Below are positions 1-8,625 of a stretch of 64,000 nt of DNA, piece by piece (the stretch's first letter is position 1; each line of letters opens with the position of its first letter). The notes under the pieces were generated by a model. It was not told the origin of the DNA. It made no database searches and worked only from the letters and a program-made list of their open reading frames with translations. The stretch comes from Faucicola osloensis_C (lineage in GTDB: Bacteria > Pseudomonadota > Gammaproteobacteria > Pseudomonadales > Moraxellaceae), in the NCBI GenBank assembly GCA_019353055.1, contig JABAHL010000004.1:1-64000 (forward strand). Reading direction: 5' to 3'. A program made the translations under genes and the position numbers.

Positions 1-177
1 CCTGCTCATAGCCAAAGGGCTCGGTTTAATCATATGTTTTTAGCCACGTATGCGGTGTTTAAGCTTGAGTGTTTGAAAATCAAAACCAAGTTAAATCATT
101 TCGCTTTGCGTTTAAAGTTACTCGTCTCCGCTAATCAGTCGGCTTTTGCCCAGCTTAAGGCTATTAGCGGTGCGTAA
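1..177 (+). mobile_element. 3' end of a probable IS transposase gene
   Basis: An open frame enters from the left edge and ends at TAA 175-177, giving 58 residues. The peptide begins with a basic, Arg/His-containing stretch, continues with a hydrophobic Met-Phe-Leu-Ala-Thr-Tyr-Ala segment and a Lys-Leu-Glu motif, and ends with Asn-His-Phe-Ala-Leu-Arg followed by Gln-Ser-Ala-Phe-Ala-Gln-Leu. This resembles the extreme C-terminus of DDE transposases of the IS4/IS701-like group as I remember them. The catalytic region lies outside the window, so family and intactness cannot be judged. No terminal inverted repeat could be recognised downstream. Confidence 0.5.
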
Positions 178-582
178 CTTCAGTTAGTAAACAAATTTAG
201 AGGATTAGTGAAAAAATTTAGGGTTTAATGTACAAATTTACGGGGCAAAATAATCACAAGCTTGCACTCATCCAATCGGTATTAAACTCACTCGTCATTG
301 TGGCGGGCAGCGTGTAAAAATAATTGTGTAAAAATAACGGTATAAAAATAACCGTGCACAAATAGATGACAAACGTTGTCCAGTGACGGTTTGATAAAGC
401 GTGGCTCATGGGTGAGTGATGCCGCTCAACAGTTCAACTGCTATAGCGACTATTTAATCACAAGTGATTGTCACATAACGCTTTGTTACGTACATGATAA
501 CAGATTTGATGAAATTTTTAACTTTCATTACAATGCTATTTGACTGAAAAAATTTAGTGAGCGTCAGTGATATTCATAGGAT
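178..582. other. Gene-free gap after the transposase fragment
   Basis: About 400 bp without a convincing gene. It contains a three-copy imperfect 14-bp tandem repeat (312-351, unit GTGTAAAAATAATT-like) and a short palindrome around 457-475 (AATCACAAGTGATT). No promoter could be assigned with confidence. The right IS end may lie here, but no inverted repeat is recognisable without the left end. Confidence 0.5.
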
Positions 583-616
583 AAAAAAAAGCCAAGGCGA
601 TGGCAGCTTGGCTTTT
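583..616 (-). terminator. Rho-independent terminator of the olsBA unit
   Basis: Read on the minus strand, the arms AAAAGCCAAG and CTTGGCTTTT flank a 10-nt loop and are followed by a run of eight T, 24 bp beyond the olsA stop codon. The A/T runs on both sides would also let it stop transcription coming from the left. Confidence 0.85.
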
Positions 617-639
617 ACAGTTAACTATAATCGTAACGA

Positions 640-1518
640 TTAAGGTTTTTTAGCGTGAAGCACTTGCCCATGCAAACGCGCCAGCCCATCCACCATGGAC
701 TGCTGCAAGATAGCGGTAATTTCATTTCGGGTTTTACCCGCAGGGTCAATGGCTGCTAATGGCAACACATAGGCTTTGGCAGGGCGGTTATCGAGCACAC
801 GTTTGACGCTATCTATCAAGCCAATATCGCCATAATATGGAATGTTTTGGTCAAGTTCACCATCTTGGTTGACATAGCAAATCACAATCGGTTGAATGAG
901 CACTTGGCTGTCCATCGCAGACTGCAACAAGTTGCCATAAATACGTTTAATCGCTGTACCGTCTGTGGTGGTCGCTTCTGGGAAGAAAACCACGGGTGAG
1001 CCTTGTGATAAAAACTCACTCATCTGCTCACTGATTTTGCTGGTATCGCCCGAACCGCGCTGAATAAATAAGGTGTGTGCGGTGGTCGCCATCCAGCCAA
1101 TTACCGGCCAATTCGCGATTTCGGCTTTGGATAAAAAGAAGGTCGGTACAATACTACCCACCACAGGGATATCTAGCCAAGAGATATGGTTGCTCGCCCA
1201 TAACGCGTGATGCGTCGGTATTGGCTCAAGTGCAGTCACCTCAATGCCTAACGCTTTGAGCGATTTTTTACAGAATTTTTGAATCAGTTGGATGATTTGC
1301 TGATTATCGGGATTTGGTGTGTGGTTAATCTGCCACGCATAGCCAACCCCTGTTTGAATCGCTGCCATTAAATTTATAACGCGCTTGCTGCGTTGCCACT
1401 GGGTCGCCAAATTCTTTTTACTATAGGTAGCAGGTTGTCGCAGTTGTTTTGCTGTTTCGCTAATTAGGCTAGTAATCGTCAACGCCGATGGCGCGGTTTT
1501 ATGATTAGATTTTTGCAT
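640..1518 (-). CDS. olsA: Lysophospholipid acyltransferase, OlsA/PlsC type
   Basis: A 292-residue member of the PlsC family of 1-acyl-glycerol-3-phosphate acyltransferases, which transfer an acyl chain to a lyso-lipid at the inner membrane. The catalytic H-x4-D block is NHISWLD (His111, Asp116) and the acceptor-binding block is FPEATT (Glu181). The start is set at ATG 1518 (MQKSNHK); an upstream GTG at 1575 would add 19 residues unlike the family. It lies downstream of an OlsB-like GNAT on the same strand, about 145 bp away. That pairing is the usual arrangement for ornithine lipid synthesis, in which OlsA O-acylates lyso-ornithine lipid. A general PlsC role remains possible. Confidence 0.75.
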   Translation of the reverse strand: MQKSNHKTAPSALTITSLISETAKQLRQPATYSKKNLATQWQRSKRVINLMAAIQTGVGYAWQINHTPNPDNQQIIQLIQKFCKKSLKALGIEVTALEPIPTHHALWASNHISWLDIPVVGSIVPTFFLSKAEIANWPVIGWMATTAHTLFIQRGSGDTSKISEQMSEFLSQGSPVVFFPEATTTDGTAIKRIYGNLLQSAMDSQVLIQPIVICYVNQDGELDQNIPYYGDIGLIDSVKRVLDNRPAKAYVLPLAAIDPAGKTRNEITAILQQSMVDGLARLHGQVLHAKKP

Positions 1519-1664
1519 AAGGTAAGTATGTGAGTGAAAAATTGTGGATGTAGTATAGCAAATTATTGGGCACACAGCTTATTAGGTCTGTTTGATTTTT
1601 AAAGGTCAGCAAACGGGATTTATCTTGTTTAAGATTAGCACTTTTGCCTTTATCAATAAACAAG

Positions 1665-2663
1665 TTAGTGCAAATAGTGCTGATAACGTGGTTTGACTTG
1701 TTCAAACGGCAACCAAACAAACACATCGGCACAGTCAAACTCAGGGTCATAACAAGCCGCTGCACCAAGACTACAGCCCATTTTGACGTACATTTTTAAC
1801 AGCGCTGGCAAGGCAAAATTTTGCCGATTCGCCAATTCCACATCAGCCACTTGCGACAAGTCGATAGGCGATAATTTGTCTTCTGGCAATTTACGGGTCA
1901 CTTTGACATCTAGCTTGGTATTATCAAGCTGACGATCTAACCAGCTTTGCACGTTGCCCTCTTCCATCGGAACTGAGGCACAGCCCATAAACGCATTGAC
2001 ATTGTAAGCTTTGGCGACTGCCGCGATGGATTCCCACAAATGATTAATCGTGGTAATACCGCGGTAATCTGGGTGCACACAGGTGCGTCCGATTTCTAGC
2101 ACATTATACGGGTAATCATCAAGCAAGCGACCCAGTCTAAACTCATGCTCACTATAAAAATGCCCAGCTTTTATCGCGCCGTTTTTATCGAGTAAGCGGG
2201 TGGTTGCCACCGCGAGTGGCTGCCCAAAACTATCTTGTTTGGTTTCGTCATACACCACCACATGGGTGCAATAGTTATCAAAATCATCCCGATCTAGCGG
2301 CTGCTCTGAGCTTGGGTGAAATCCCGCAAAACTTACTGAAAACGCTTGGGTGAAGGTCAAAGTTCGCAGACGCTGGGCATTGAGCAAATGCTGCTCGGTT
2401 TGTAGCGAAAACTTATCCTCACTCACGTTAATAATCACTGACTTAAATAACGGGCGATGACGCGCACTTGGGCGGCTAAGCGTTGGCTTGACCAGCGGAG
2501 CTAGCGTCTCTACCACAGCCATATCAGCAAAATTATGTGCCAGTAACTGCGCTATCAACTGGGTATTAAAGAGACTATCAACAGGATAAGTGGCGATATC
2601 TTCGTATAATTTGGCGCCTTTATTTCGTTCTACAAAATTAGTTTGTTCTACAAAATCAGTCAT
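1665..2663 (-). CDS. olsB: GNAT-fold N-acyltransferase, OlsB type
   Basis: A 332-residue protein of the hemolysin-like GNAT family. OlsB members transfer a 3-hydroxyacyl chain from acyl-ACP to the alpha-amino group of ornithine, the first step of ornithine lipid synthesis. The middle carries the hallmark LEIGRTCVHPDYRG and an FMGCASVP block, and the C-terminus has the conserved LPALLKMYVKMGCSLGAAACYDPEFD-type ending with a YDPEF core. The frame is open to a TTG at 2705, but ATG 2663 (MTDFVEQ) is preferred, although its ribosome site is weak. A PlsC-type gene follows on the same strand, supporting an olsB-olsA unit. An N-terminal region of about 70 residues is longer than in compact OlsB proteins. 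Amino-acid specificity (ornithine or lysine) cannot be read from sequence. Confidence 0.72.
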   Translation of the reverse strand: MTDFVEQTNFVERNKGAKLYEDIATYPVDSLFNTQLIAQLLAHNFADMAVVETLAPLVKPTLSRPSARHRPLFKSVIINVSEDKFSLQTEQHLLNAQRLRTLTFTQAFSVSFAGFHPSSEQPLDRDDFDNYCTHVVVYDETKQDSFGQPLAVATTRLLDKNGAIKAGHFYSEHEFRLGRLLDDYPYNVLEIGRTCVHPDYRGITTINHLWESIAAVAKAYNVNAFMGCASVPMEEGNVQSWLDRQLDNTKLDVKVTRKLPEDKLSPIDLSQVADVELANRQNFALPALLKMYVKMGCSLGAAACYDPEFDCADVFVWLPFEQVKPRYQHYLH

Positions 2664-3074
2664 CTTACTGTTACCTATGGTGGTTTCTGCTATGGCATTA
2701 GCCAACTGCAGAGCGAAAAATGCCTTAGCTTGTCATTGACTCATTCTCAAAGCTACAAAGTCGCCATCATCCGATTTGATGGTAGTCTGCATAAGGTCAG
2801 TATGCGTGACGCCAGTGTCGTTTCAATGACGTTTTCATGGCAAAACCATGACCGAACCTGCGTCTTTACCCCCGTTTTAAGTTACTAATTGTAAATTTGA
2901 CTAAAAGTTCTGCAAAAAAACCTTATATTGATATACATAATCCATCTATCGTGTCTAGCGCTTTTTCTAACGCGGCTGTCGACTATTTAATTAAGCGAAT
3001 GTTTAACTTAATAGACTTAGATAATATATTTAGATATAGACACATTTTTACACTCACAACGAAAGGATAAATCA
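2664..3074. other. Divergent promoter region between olsB and hflX
   Basis: About 400 bp, AT-rich in its right half, separating the minus-strand olsBA unit from plus-strand hflX. Promoters for both directions should lie here. No hexamer pair with correct spacing was convincing, and no Pho-box-like repeat could be recognised. The hflX ribosome site GAAAGGA is at 3061-3067. Confidence 0.5.
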
Positions 3075-4445
3075 TTGGAGTATTTTGAGCGTTATGAAGG
3101 TGGTGAAAAAGCCATCTTAGTCCATTTAAACATTACCCATCTCAATGACCCAGACGATTTGGAAGAATTTGAATTGCTGGTGGATTCGGCAGGGGCGCAA
3201 AAACAAGCCTTGGTCACAGGTACGCGGTCTAAGCCTGACGCCAAATACTTTGTGGGTACGGGTAAAGCTGAAGAAATCGGGGAACTTGTCAAACAATACG
3301 AGGCAGATATTGTCATTTTTAACCATAGTTTGACCCCATCGCAGGAACGTAATATTGAGCGCTTGGTGCAGTGCCGTGTGCTTGATAGAACGGGTCTTAT
3401 CTTGGATATTTTTGCCCAGCGTGCGCGAACGTATGAAGGTAAACTGCAAGTTGAGCTTGCCCAGCTTAATCACTTAGCGACTCGCTTGGTACGCGGCTGG
3501 ACGCACTTGGAGCGCCAAAAAGGCGGTATTGGTCTGCGCGGTCCAGGCGAAACCCAGCTTGAAACCGATAGACGCTTGTTACAGGTTCGTGTCGGGCAGC
3601 TCAAAGCCAAGCTTGATAAGGTCAAACAAACCCGCGCGCAAGGTCGTGCCAAACGCCAAAAATCATCAGTACCGACAATTTCATTGGTGGGTTATACCAA
3701 TGCGGGTAAATCAACTTTATTTAATACCCTGACCCATGAAAATATCTATGCCGCCAATCAGCTATTTGCGACACTTGACCCGACGCTACGGAGTGTGTCA
3801 TGGTCGGGCGTGGGTAAGGTGGTACTTGTCGACACGGTCGGTTTTGTCCGTCATTTGCCCCATGAGCTAGTGGAAGCCTTCCATGCCACGCTAGAAGAAA
3901 CCTTAGAGGCAGATTTGTTACTGCATGTTATTGATAGTCACCGTGAAGACATGCATGAGCAAATCGCTGCAGTACAATCTGTGTTAGCGGAAATTGACAA
4001 TCAAGTGCCTGTACTAAATGTGTTTAATAAAATTGATCTCACAGGTGAGCCGCCGCATATCGGTTATAGTGATAAAGCCAAGCCCAATCGGGTATATGTC
4101 TCTGCCCATGAGGGGTTAGGTATCGAGCAACTTACCTTTGCCGTGCAGCAATTATTGGTGGGTCAGTTACAGCGGTTTGAATTAACCTTACCGGCCAATT
4201 TTGGACAATTGCAACACGAACTGCATAAGTTAGAAGTGATTGAAGACCTCAGCTATGATGAAACGGGTCAAACCAAAGTGACTGCCATGATGTCGGTGGA
4301 CAAACTTAAGCAGTTGTTGGGTGAATTCGGTATCGCACCTGAGGAAGTATTGTCGAAAGCCCAAGCCAAACTGCTTGCGCCAGTGCTTGAGCCATTTGAA
4401 CAACTACTACAGCAGCAGCCATTGGATACCGCCGACCAGATGTAG
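3075..4445 (+). CDS. hflX: Ribosome-associated GTPase HflX
   Basis: A 456-residue GTPase of the Obg-HflX superfamily. HflX binds the 50S subunit and can split stalled or hibernating 70S ribosomes. The N-terminal HflX domain (about 1-190) contains the conserved RGPGETQLETDRR segment (155-167). The G domain begins with the P-loop GYTNAGKS (206-213), followed by the G3 motif DTVGFV and NKID. Translation appears to start at TTG 3075, eight bases after a good GAAAGGA ribosome site; no better ATG exists nearby. Unlike the common hfq-hflX arrangement, hfq is not adjacent. A strong terminator follows at once, so the gene is probably monocistronic. Confidence 0.95.
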   Translation: MEYFERYEGGEKAILVHLNITHLNDPDDLEEFELLVDSAGAQKQALVTGTRSKPDAKYFVGTGKAEEIGELVKQYEADIVIFNHSLTPSQERNIERLVQCRVLDRTGLILDIFAQRARTYEGKLQVELAQLNHLATRLVRGWTHLERQKGGIGLRGPGETQLETDRRLLQVRVGQLKAKLDKVKQTRAQGRAKRQKSSVPTISLVGYTNAGKSTLFNTLTHENIYAANQLFATLDPTLRSVSWSGVGKVVLVDTVGFVRHLPHELVEAFHATLEETLEADLLLHVIDSHREDMHEQIAAVQSVLAEIDNQVPVLNVFNKIDLTGEPPHIGYSDKAKPNRVYVSAHEGLGIEQLTFAVQQLLVGQLQRFELTLPANFGQLQHELHKLEVIEDLSYDETGQTKVTAMMSVDKLKQLLGEFGIAPEEVLSKAQAKLLAPVLEPFEQLLQQQPLDTADQM

Positions 4446-4469
4446 TCTTGTAGCCATTGATACTATCAG

Positions 4470-4506
4470 ACCTGTATCAGAATTTAAGTTGGTGCAGGTT
4501 TTTTTT
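4470..4506 (+). terminator. Rho-independent terminator after hflX
   Basis: Arms 4470-4480 (ACCTGTATCAG) and 4489-4499 form an 11-bp stem including three G-T pairs, with an 8-nt loop, followed by eight T. It starts 24 bp beyond the hflX stop codon. Confidence 0.8.
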
Positions 4507-5201
4507 GGCCGAATAAATGACTGTAAAGCCCGATAAACTGCGGATATTGAACACAATTTTATTAAATTTTAAAAATATATTCGTCAATTTGTCATTCTTC
4601 TGTCATGTCGCACATTATGCTGCCATGTTTTTTTCAGTTATTTTGGGAGTTATTTGAGTTTATTTTTTATCAATATCAATAATTTAGGTTATTTTCCCCA
4701 ATTTATGTGGATAACCATGTGGATAACTTCTGACTTGACAACAATAAACCGCATATTGCTATAGGTTATCTCTAAATTGGTTATTTTTTAACCAATTATT
4801 TTATTTATATAAATCATAGAGTTATAGTTTTTTGCAAAGTGCAAGCAAAAAATTTTACTTTTTTTTTAAGTTTTAAGGCTTGAAAATCTGATAGTTTTTA
4901 TGGCTAAAAATTTTGAACCCTTTTTTTTCTAATCCTTCGTATCCAACCCAAAAGTTCTACAAGTTTTTTGGCAATTGGTTCCCTTTTTTCCCCTTATCTG
5001 ATTTTTTGTAAACTTTAACCAGTTTTTGACAGATTTATGGTATATTTCATGCCAATTCTTTTATAGTATTGTTATCAAATGTCATTGAAACATAACGGAT
5101 TTTATCTTTTTATGTCAGTTTAAAACGTTACGCTCACCTCAAATTCTATAGTCATGTGCTTTACCGTGACGTATTGTCAAAAATTTTACATAGGTATATT
5201 T
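4507..5201. other. Long AT-rich non-coding gap
   Basis: About 695 bp between hflX and the transglycosylase gene, with no plausible gene on either strand. It is strikingly AT-rich with long A or T runs (for example 4850-4870 and 4918-4930). Near its left end are two perfect DnaA boxes (4706-4714 and 4718-4726). A TTGACA hexamer lies near 5025 but lacks a well-spaced -10. It could hold regulatory DNA, an untranslated RNA or a DnaA-binding locus; none of these can be shown from sequence alone. Confidence 0.6.
4706..4726 (-). promoter_or_regulatory. Two tandem perfect DnaA boxes
   Basis: TGTGGATAA occurs at 4706-4714 and again at 4718-4726. Each is the exact complement of the consensus DnaA box TTATCCACA. 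They share orientation and repeat at a 12-bp step, a little more than one helical turn. They sit in a 695-bp AT-rich gap. The 9-mer also occurs singly inside genes (about 11652 and 15097), so the pairing and the setting are what make this pair notable. Confidence 0.55.
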
Positions 5202-5966
5202 ATGGTATTGTTTGCAAAGAAACCTCGGCTACCTTATTTGTTATCGGCTTCCCTATTGTCATTGGGCAGTTTGGCAAGTATGGATGCAGCGAACGCTGGC
5301 AATATGTATGTGTTTAAAGACAGCAATGGTCAGGTGCTGTTGACCAATGTAGTCAGCAACAACCGCCCTGCAGGAAATAATTTTCAAAATTTTACCAAAA
5401 AAGTCAAAGTGACTTATTACGCGGATACCAATGTGCATAGTTATAGCAATTGGGGCGCCAATGAAGCTGCCGTACCTGCCAGTGCACGTGGCAACAAAAA
5501 TAGCTACGATAGTATGATTGTGGCTTCTGCGCTGCGTCATGGGGTTGACCCTGCATTGATGAAAGCCATGATGCATACTGAATCAGGTTTTAATCCGAAC
5601 GCACGCTCACCTGTTGGGGCACAGGGGTTAATGCAATTAATGCCTGCGACAGCTAGGCGGTTTGGTGTGTATAATGCTTGGAACCCTGCCGAGAACATCG
5701 AAGGCGCGGCAAAATATTTGAAATTTTTACAAAACCGTTTCAGTAATATTCAGCATGTGATAGCAAGCTATAATGCCGGTGAAGGCAACGTCAGTAAATA
5801 CGGCGGTATTCCCCCATTTCGTGAAACCCGTGACTACGTACAACGTGTGTTAAGCCGCTATAACAACCTATATCGCAATGACCCCAATCTGCGCTCTGGT
5901 ACTAGAAGCAATGGCTTTCAAAATGTTAGCTATAATTCATCAAATCCTTATACGATTGTCCGCTAA
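5202..5966 (+). CDS. Exported lytic murein transglycosylase, SLT domain
   Basis: A 254-residue exported enzyme that cleaves the glycan strands of peptidoglycan. The start is taken at ATG 5202 (MVLFAKKP), preceded by an AGGT ribosome site; an in-frame ATG at 5154 would add 16 residues before the signal peptide. Residues 1-33 form a signal peptide ending Ala-Asn-Ala-Gly. A short MYVFKDSNGQVLLTN segment resembling DUF4124 follows. The SLT domain (about 105-235) has catalytic Glu127 in HTESGFNP, then GAQGLMQLMPATA and ASYNAGEGNV, as in the Slt/MltC group. It has no lipobox, so it is probably periplasmic. The C-terminal tail is Ser/Asn-rich. Confidence 0.88.
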   Translation: MVLFAKKPRLPYLLSASLLSLGSLASMDAANAGNMYVFKDSNGQVLLTNVVSNNRPAGNNFQNFTKKVKVTYYADTNVHSYSNWGANEAAVPASARGNKNSYDSMIVASALRHGVDPALMKAMMHTESGFNPNARSPVGAQGLMQLMPATARRFGVYNAWNPAENIEGAAKYLKFLQNRFSNIQHVIASYNAGEGNVSKYGGIPPFRETRDYVQRVLSRYNNLYRNDPNLRSGTRSNGFQNVSYNSSNPYTIVR

Positions 5967-6000
5967 CAAACGTGTCTAGAAGCCCAAAACCAGAAGCACA

Positions 6001-6025
6001 AAGCCAGTTTAATACTGGCTTTTTT
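6001..6025 (+). terminator. Rho-independent terminator after the transglycosylase
   Basis: AAGCCAGT (6001-6008) pairs with ACTGGCTT (6014-6021) across a 5-nt loop, followed by a T run, 34 bp after the stop codon. Confidence 0.85.
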
Positions 6026-6149
6026 ATGTTACAAATTTATGCTACTTTTGCCTTTAATTTGTTGCATTAAACGCTATTATACTAAATATCATCGTCAACT
6101 TATTGTTGATAAGTATATTTAATCGTTTGATTGTCTTTAGGAAACCGTC

Positions 6150-7040
6150 ATGTTACGAATTGGCTTATTTCTTTTAACTAACCTAGCGGTGATGGTGGTG
6201 TTTGGTATCGTCATGAACGTCATCGCGCCAATGCTAGGATTCAATTTGGGCGGCACAGGCACGACTAGCCTGCTGGTGATGTGTTTCATCTATGGCATGA
6301 TAGGGTCGTTTGTATCGCTGTTGATGTCAAAATGGCTCGCCAAACGCTCCACAGGTACGCAAGTCATTGAACAGCCTGCTACCCAGTTGGAAGTTTGGCT
6401 GGTCGAAACGGTTCGCCGTTTAGCGCAAAACGTCAATATTGATATGCCAGAAGTGGGTATCTTTGATAATCCATCACCCAATGCCTTTGCGACAGGTTGG
6501 AATAAAAACAAAGCTTTGGTTGCGGTATCGACTGGGCTACTACAATCGATGAACCAAGAAGAAGTCGAAGCGGTACTTGCCCACGAGATTGGTCACGTTG
6601 CCAATGGTGATATGGTGACCTTAGCGCTTGTTCAAGGGGTGGTTAACAGCTTTGTAATGTTCTTTGCGCGCATTGTGGGTTTGTTTGTAGATCAGGCGAT
6701 ATTTAAAAATGACAGCAATTCACCTGGTATGGGCTATTACATTACCAGTATGGTGTTAGATATTGTGTTTGGTATTGCCGCACAAGCAGTGGTCATGTGG
6801 TTCTCTCGTTATCGTGAATACCGTGCGGATGAAGCAGGCGCGCGTTTGGCGGGTAAATACAACATGATTGCTGCGCTTGAAGCGTTAAAACCTGCCAGCC
6901 AGCAGCCTGATTATATGCCACCAAGCATGAAAGCCTTTGCCATTAATGAAGGTAAAGGGGGATTTAGTTTTGCCCAGTTATTTGCCAGCCACCCCTCCTT
7001 AGATGACCGTATTGCCCATTTACAAAAATTGGCTACCTAA
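6150..7040 (+). CDS. htpX: Membrane zinc metalloprotease HtpX
   Basis: A 296-residue M48-family protease that helps degrade misfolded inner-membrane proteins together with FtsH. Two N-terminal membrane segments (about 4-30 and 38-60) precede the cytoplasmic protease part. The zinc site HEIGH is at residues 145-149, and a downstream EYRADEAGA block supplies the third ligand. Two further hydrophobic stretches fall between about 155 and 220. Length matches the family. The ATG at 6150 follows an AGGAAA ribosome site. It stands alone between two terminators. HtpX is often controlled by CpxR or heat shock, but no site could be assigned here. Confidence 0.95.
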   Translation: MLRIGLFLLTNLAVMVVFGIVMNVIAPMLGFNLGGTGTTSLLVMCFIYGMIGSFVSLLMSKWLAKRSTGTQVIEQPATQLEVWLVETVRRLAQNVNIDMPEVGIFDNPSPNAFATGWNKNKALVAVSTGLLQSMNQEEVEAVLAHEIGHVANGDMVTLALVQGVVNSFVMFFARIVGLFVDQAIFKNDSNSPGMGYYITSMVLDIVFGIAAQAVVMWFSRYREYRADEAGARLAGKYNMIAALEALKPASQQPDYMPPSMKAFAINEGKGGFSFAQLFASHPSLDDRIAHLQKLAT

Positions 7041-7061
7041 ACATTTGAGCATTTGAGCACT

Positions 7062-7091
7062 AAAAAACCCAATCAAATAATTGGGTTTTTT
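7062..7091 (+). terminator. Terminator after htpX
   Basis: AAAAAACCCAA (7062-7072) pairs with TTGGGTTTTTT (7081-7091) around an 8-nt loop. The A run and T run make it able to act in both directions, serving htpX and the convergent DUF2789 gene. Confidence 0.85.
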
Positions 7092-7141
7092 AATTAGCTT
7101 TTACTACACTTAAAAAATACCTTTAACCGTATTAAAATGAC

Positions 7142-7405
7142 TTATTTGGTCAGTTTTTGCGCATCCATGGCATCTTTGTGTAGAAGGGTGTTGAGCTCAT
7201 CGATGATTTCAATCCAACCTGCATCTGCATGATATTCGTCCTTTAAAAATTTACGTTGGCTGTCATTCCAAAAAGGCGCATCGCTCAGCTCGACTGACTG
7301 TGGCAGTTGGTTATTTTGGATAAAAGCTTCAATTGATGCATCATCGCTGTCCATGCCCATTTGCTCAAACAACATATTAATGTTTCTTTCGCCATCTATC
7401 ATCAT
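7142..7405 (-). CDS. DUF2789 family small protein
   Basis: An 87-residue acidic protein. Its motifs (MLFEQMGMDSDDASIEAFI, a DAPFWN block and a WIEIIDELN ending) match the DUF2789 family of short proteins common in gamma-proteobacteria, whose function is not known. ATG 7405 is chosen because an AGGAGAA ribosome site lies five bases upstream; the frame continues open 11 codons further upstream without such a site. It sits downstream of mdh on the same strand but is separated from it by a terminator, so it likely has its own promoter in the gap 7406-7590. Confidence 0.8.
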   Translation of the reverse strand: MMIDGERNINMLFEQMGMDSDDASIEAFIQNNQLPQSVELSDAPFWNDSQRKFLKDEYHADAGWIEIIDELNTLLHKDAMDAQKLTK

Positions 7406-7585
7406 TGTGGTTCTCCTATTTTTTTTTAAAAGTATCAATGGTTATTGTAATGTCATTATTTTTAGCACTCATTTTATTTAAAAATTATCAAAAAAGTGCC
7501 ATGGGTTATTGTTACTGTTACACCATTGTAGCCAAAATTGGCTAAAAAAAATGTGATTTGATTGTATAGTGTGGTTATTTCATGT

Positions 7586-7617
7586 AAAAAGACCAGCCTT
7601 ATGAGGCTGGTTTTTTT
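7586..7617 (-). terminator. Terminator after mdh
   Basis: ACCAGCCT (7592-7599) pairs with AGGCTGGT (7604-7611) around a 4-nt loop. On the minus strand the stem is followed by TTTTT. It begins 22 bp beyond the mdh stop codon. Confidence 0.85.
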
Positions 7618-7638
7618 GGTTAAAATATTCTAACCTAA

Positions 7639-8625
7639 TTAGTTGGGTAATAAGTGGCTTACTGCATCACGCTCTTCAGCGAGCTCAGTTTCGGTGGCTT
7701 TCATTTTTTCTTGTGAGAACGCCGATGAAACGTCTAGCCCTTCAACAATTTTCCAATCGCCATTTTGGCAAGTACATGGGAATGAATAGATAAGACCTTT
7801 TTGGATGCCGTATTCACCATTTGAGTAAACACCCATAGATACCCAATCATTCTCGTCAGTGCCTAGTGCCCATGAACGAATGTGCGCAATGGCAGCGTTT
7901 GCCGCAGATGCCGCTGATGAGGCACCACGTGCTTTAATGATGGCAGCACCACGTTGTTGTACGTTAGGGATATAAGTACCTTCGTACCAGTCACGTTGTA
8001 CTTGCTCTAGGGCGGGTTGACCTTTTACCGTAGTGAAAGTCAAATCTGGGTACTGGGTTGAAGAGTGGTTACCCCAAATGATCATTTTTTTGATGTCATT
8101 TACGGTAGTTTCAGTTTCTTCTGCCAATTGCGCCATACCACGGTTGTGGTCAAGACGTGTCATCGCTGTAAAGTTACGTGGGTCTAGGTCTGGGGCATTG
8201 CGCTGTGCGATTAAGGCATTGGTGTTGGCTGGATTGCCCACAACCAATACTTTGACATTACGGCTAGCGTTGTCGTTCAAGGCTTTACCTTGTGCAGAGA
8301 AGATGGCGGCATTGGCTTCTAGCAAATCTTTACGCTCCATGCCAGGACCACGAGGACGGGCACCTACCAGTAGGGCATAGTCCGCATCTTTGAACGCAAC
8401 ATTAGCGTCATCGGTTTGTACGACGCCCGCTAGCAATGGGAATGCACAATCTTCAAGTTCCATTACCACACCTTTTAAGGCTTCTAAGGCTGGCGTGATT
8501 TCTAATAATTGTAAAATGACAGGTTGGTCTTTACCTAACATATCACCCGATGCGATACGAAATAATAATGAATAACTGATTTGACCAGCAGCACCAGTCA
8601 CCGCAACACGAACAGGCTGTTTCAT
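7639..8625 (-). CDS. mdh: NAD-dependent malate dehydrogenase
   Basis: A 328-residue cytosolic enzyme that oxidises malate to oxaloacetate in the TCA cycle. It belongs to the longer, type 2 MDH group (about 325 residues) rather than the 312-residue enteric type. The NAD-binding loop GAAGQI is at 11-16, substrate arginines lie in GARPRGPGMERKD (88-100), and the catalytic His187 is in WGNHSSTQYPD. ATG 8625 is preceded by an AGGAGC ribosome site. Monocistronic: a terminator follows it. Upstream, an inverted repeat AATTGTC/GACAATT near 8757-8782 lies between this gene and the RNase T2-like gene. Confidence 0.96.
   Translation of the reverse strand: MKQPVRVAVTGAAGQISYSLLFRIASGDMLGKDQPVILQLLEITPALEALKGVVMELEDCAFPLLAGVVQTDDANVAFKDADYALLVGARPRGPGMERKDLLEANAAIFSAQGKALNDNASRNVKVLVVGNPANTNALIAQRNAPDLDPRNFTAMTRLDHNRGMAQLAEETETTVNDIKKMIIWGNHSSTQYPDLTFTTVKGQPALEQVQRDWYEGTYIPNVQQRGAAIIKARGASSAASAANAAIAHIRSWALGTDENDWVSMGVYSNGEYGIQKGLIYSFPCTCQNGDWKIVEGLDVSSAFSQEKMKATETELAEERDAVSHLLPN

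Noticed and set aside
2643..2888. 81-codon plus-strand frame in the olsB-hflX gap
   Set aside because: It overlaps the 5' end of olsB, has no ribosome site, and shows no domain.
4507..5201. Calling the AT-rich gap the chromosomal origin
   Set aside because: Only two DnaA boxes and no neighbouring replication genes; kept as a finding, not a feature claim.
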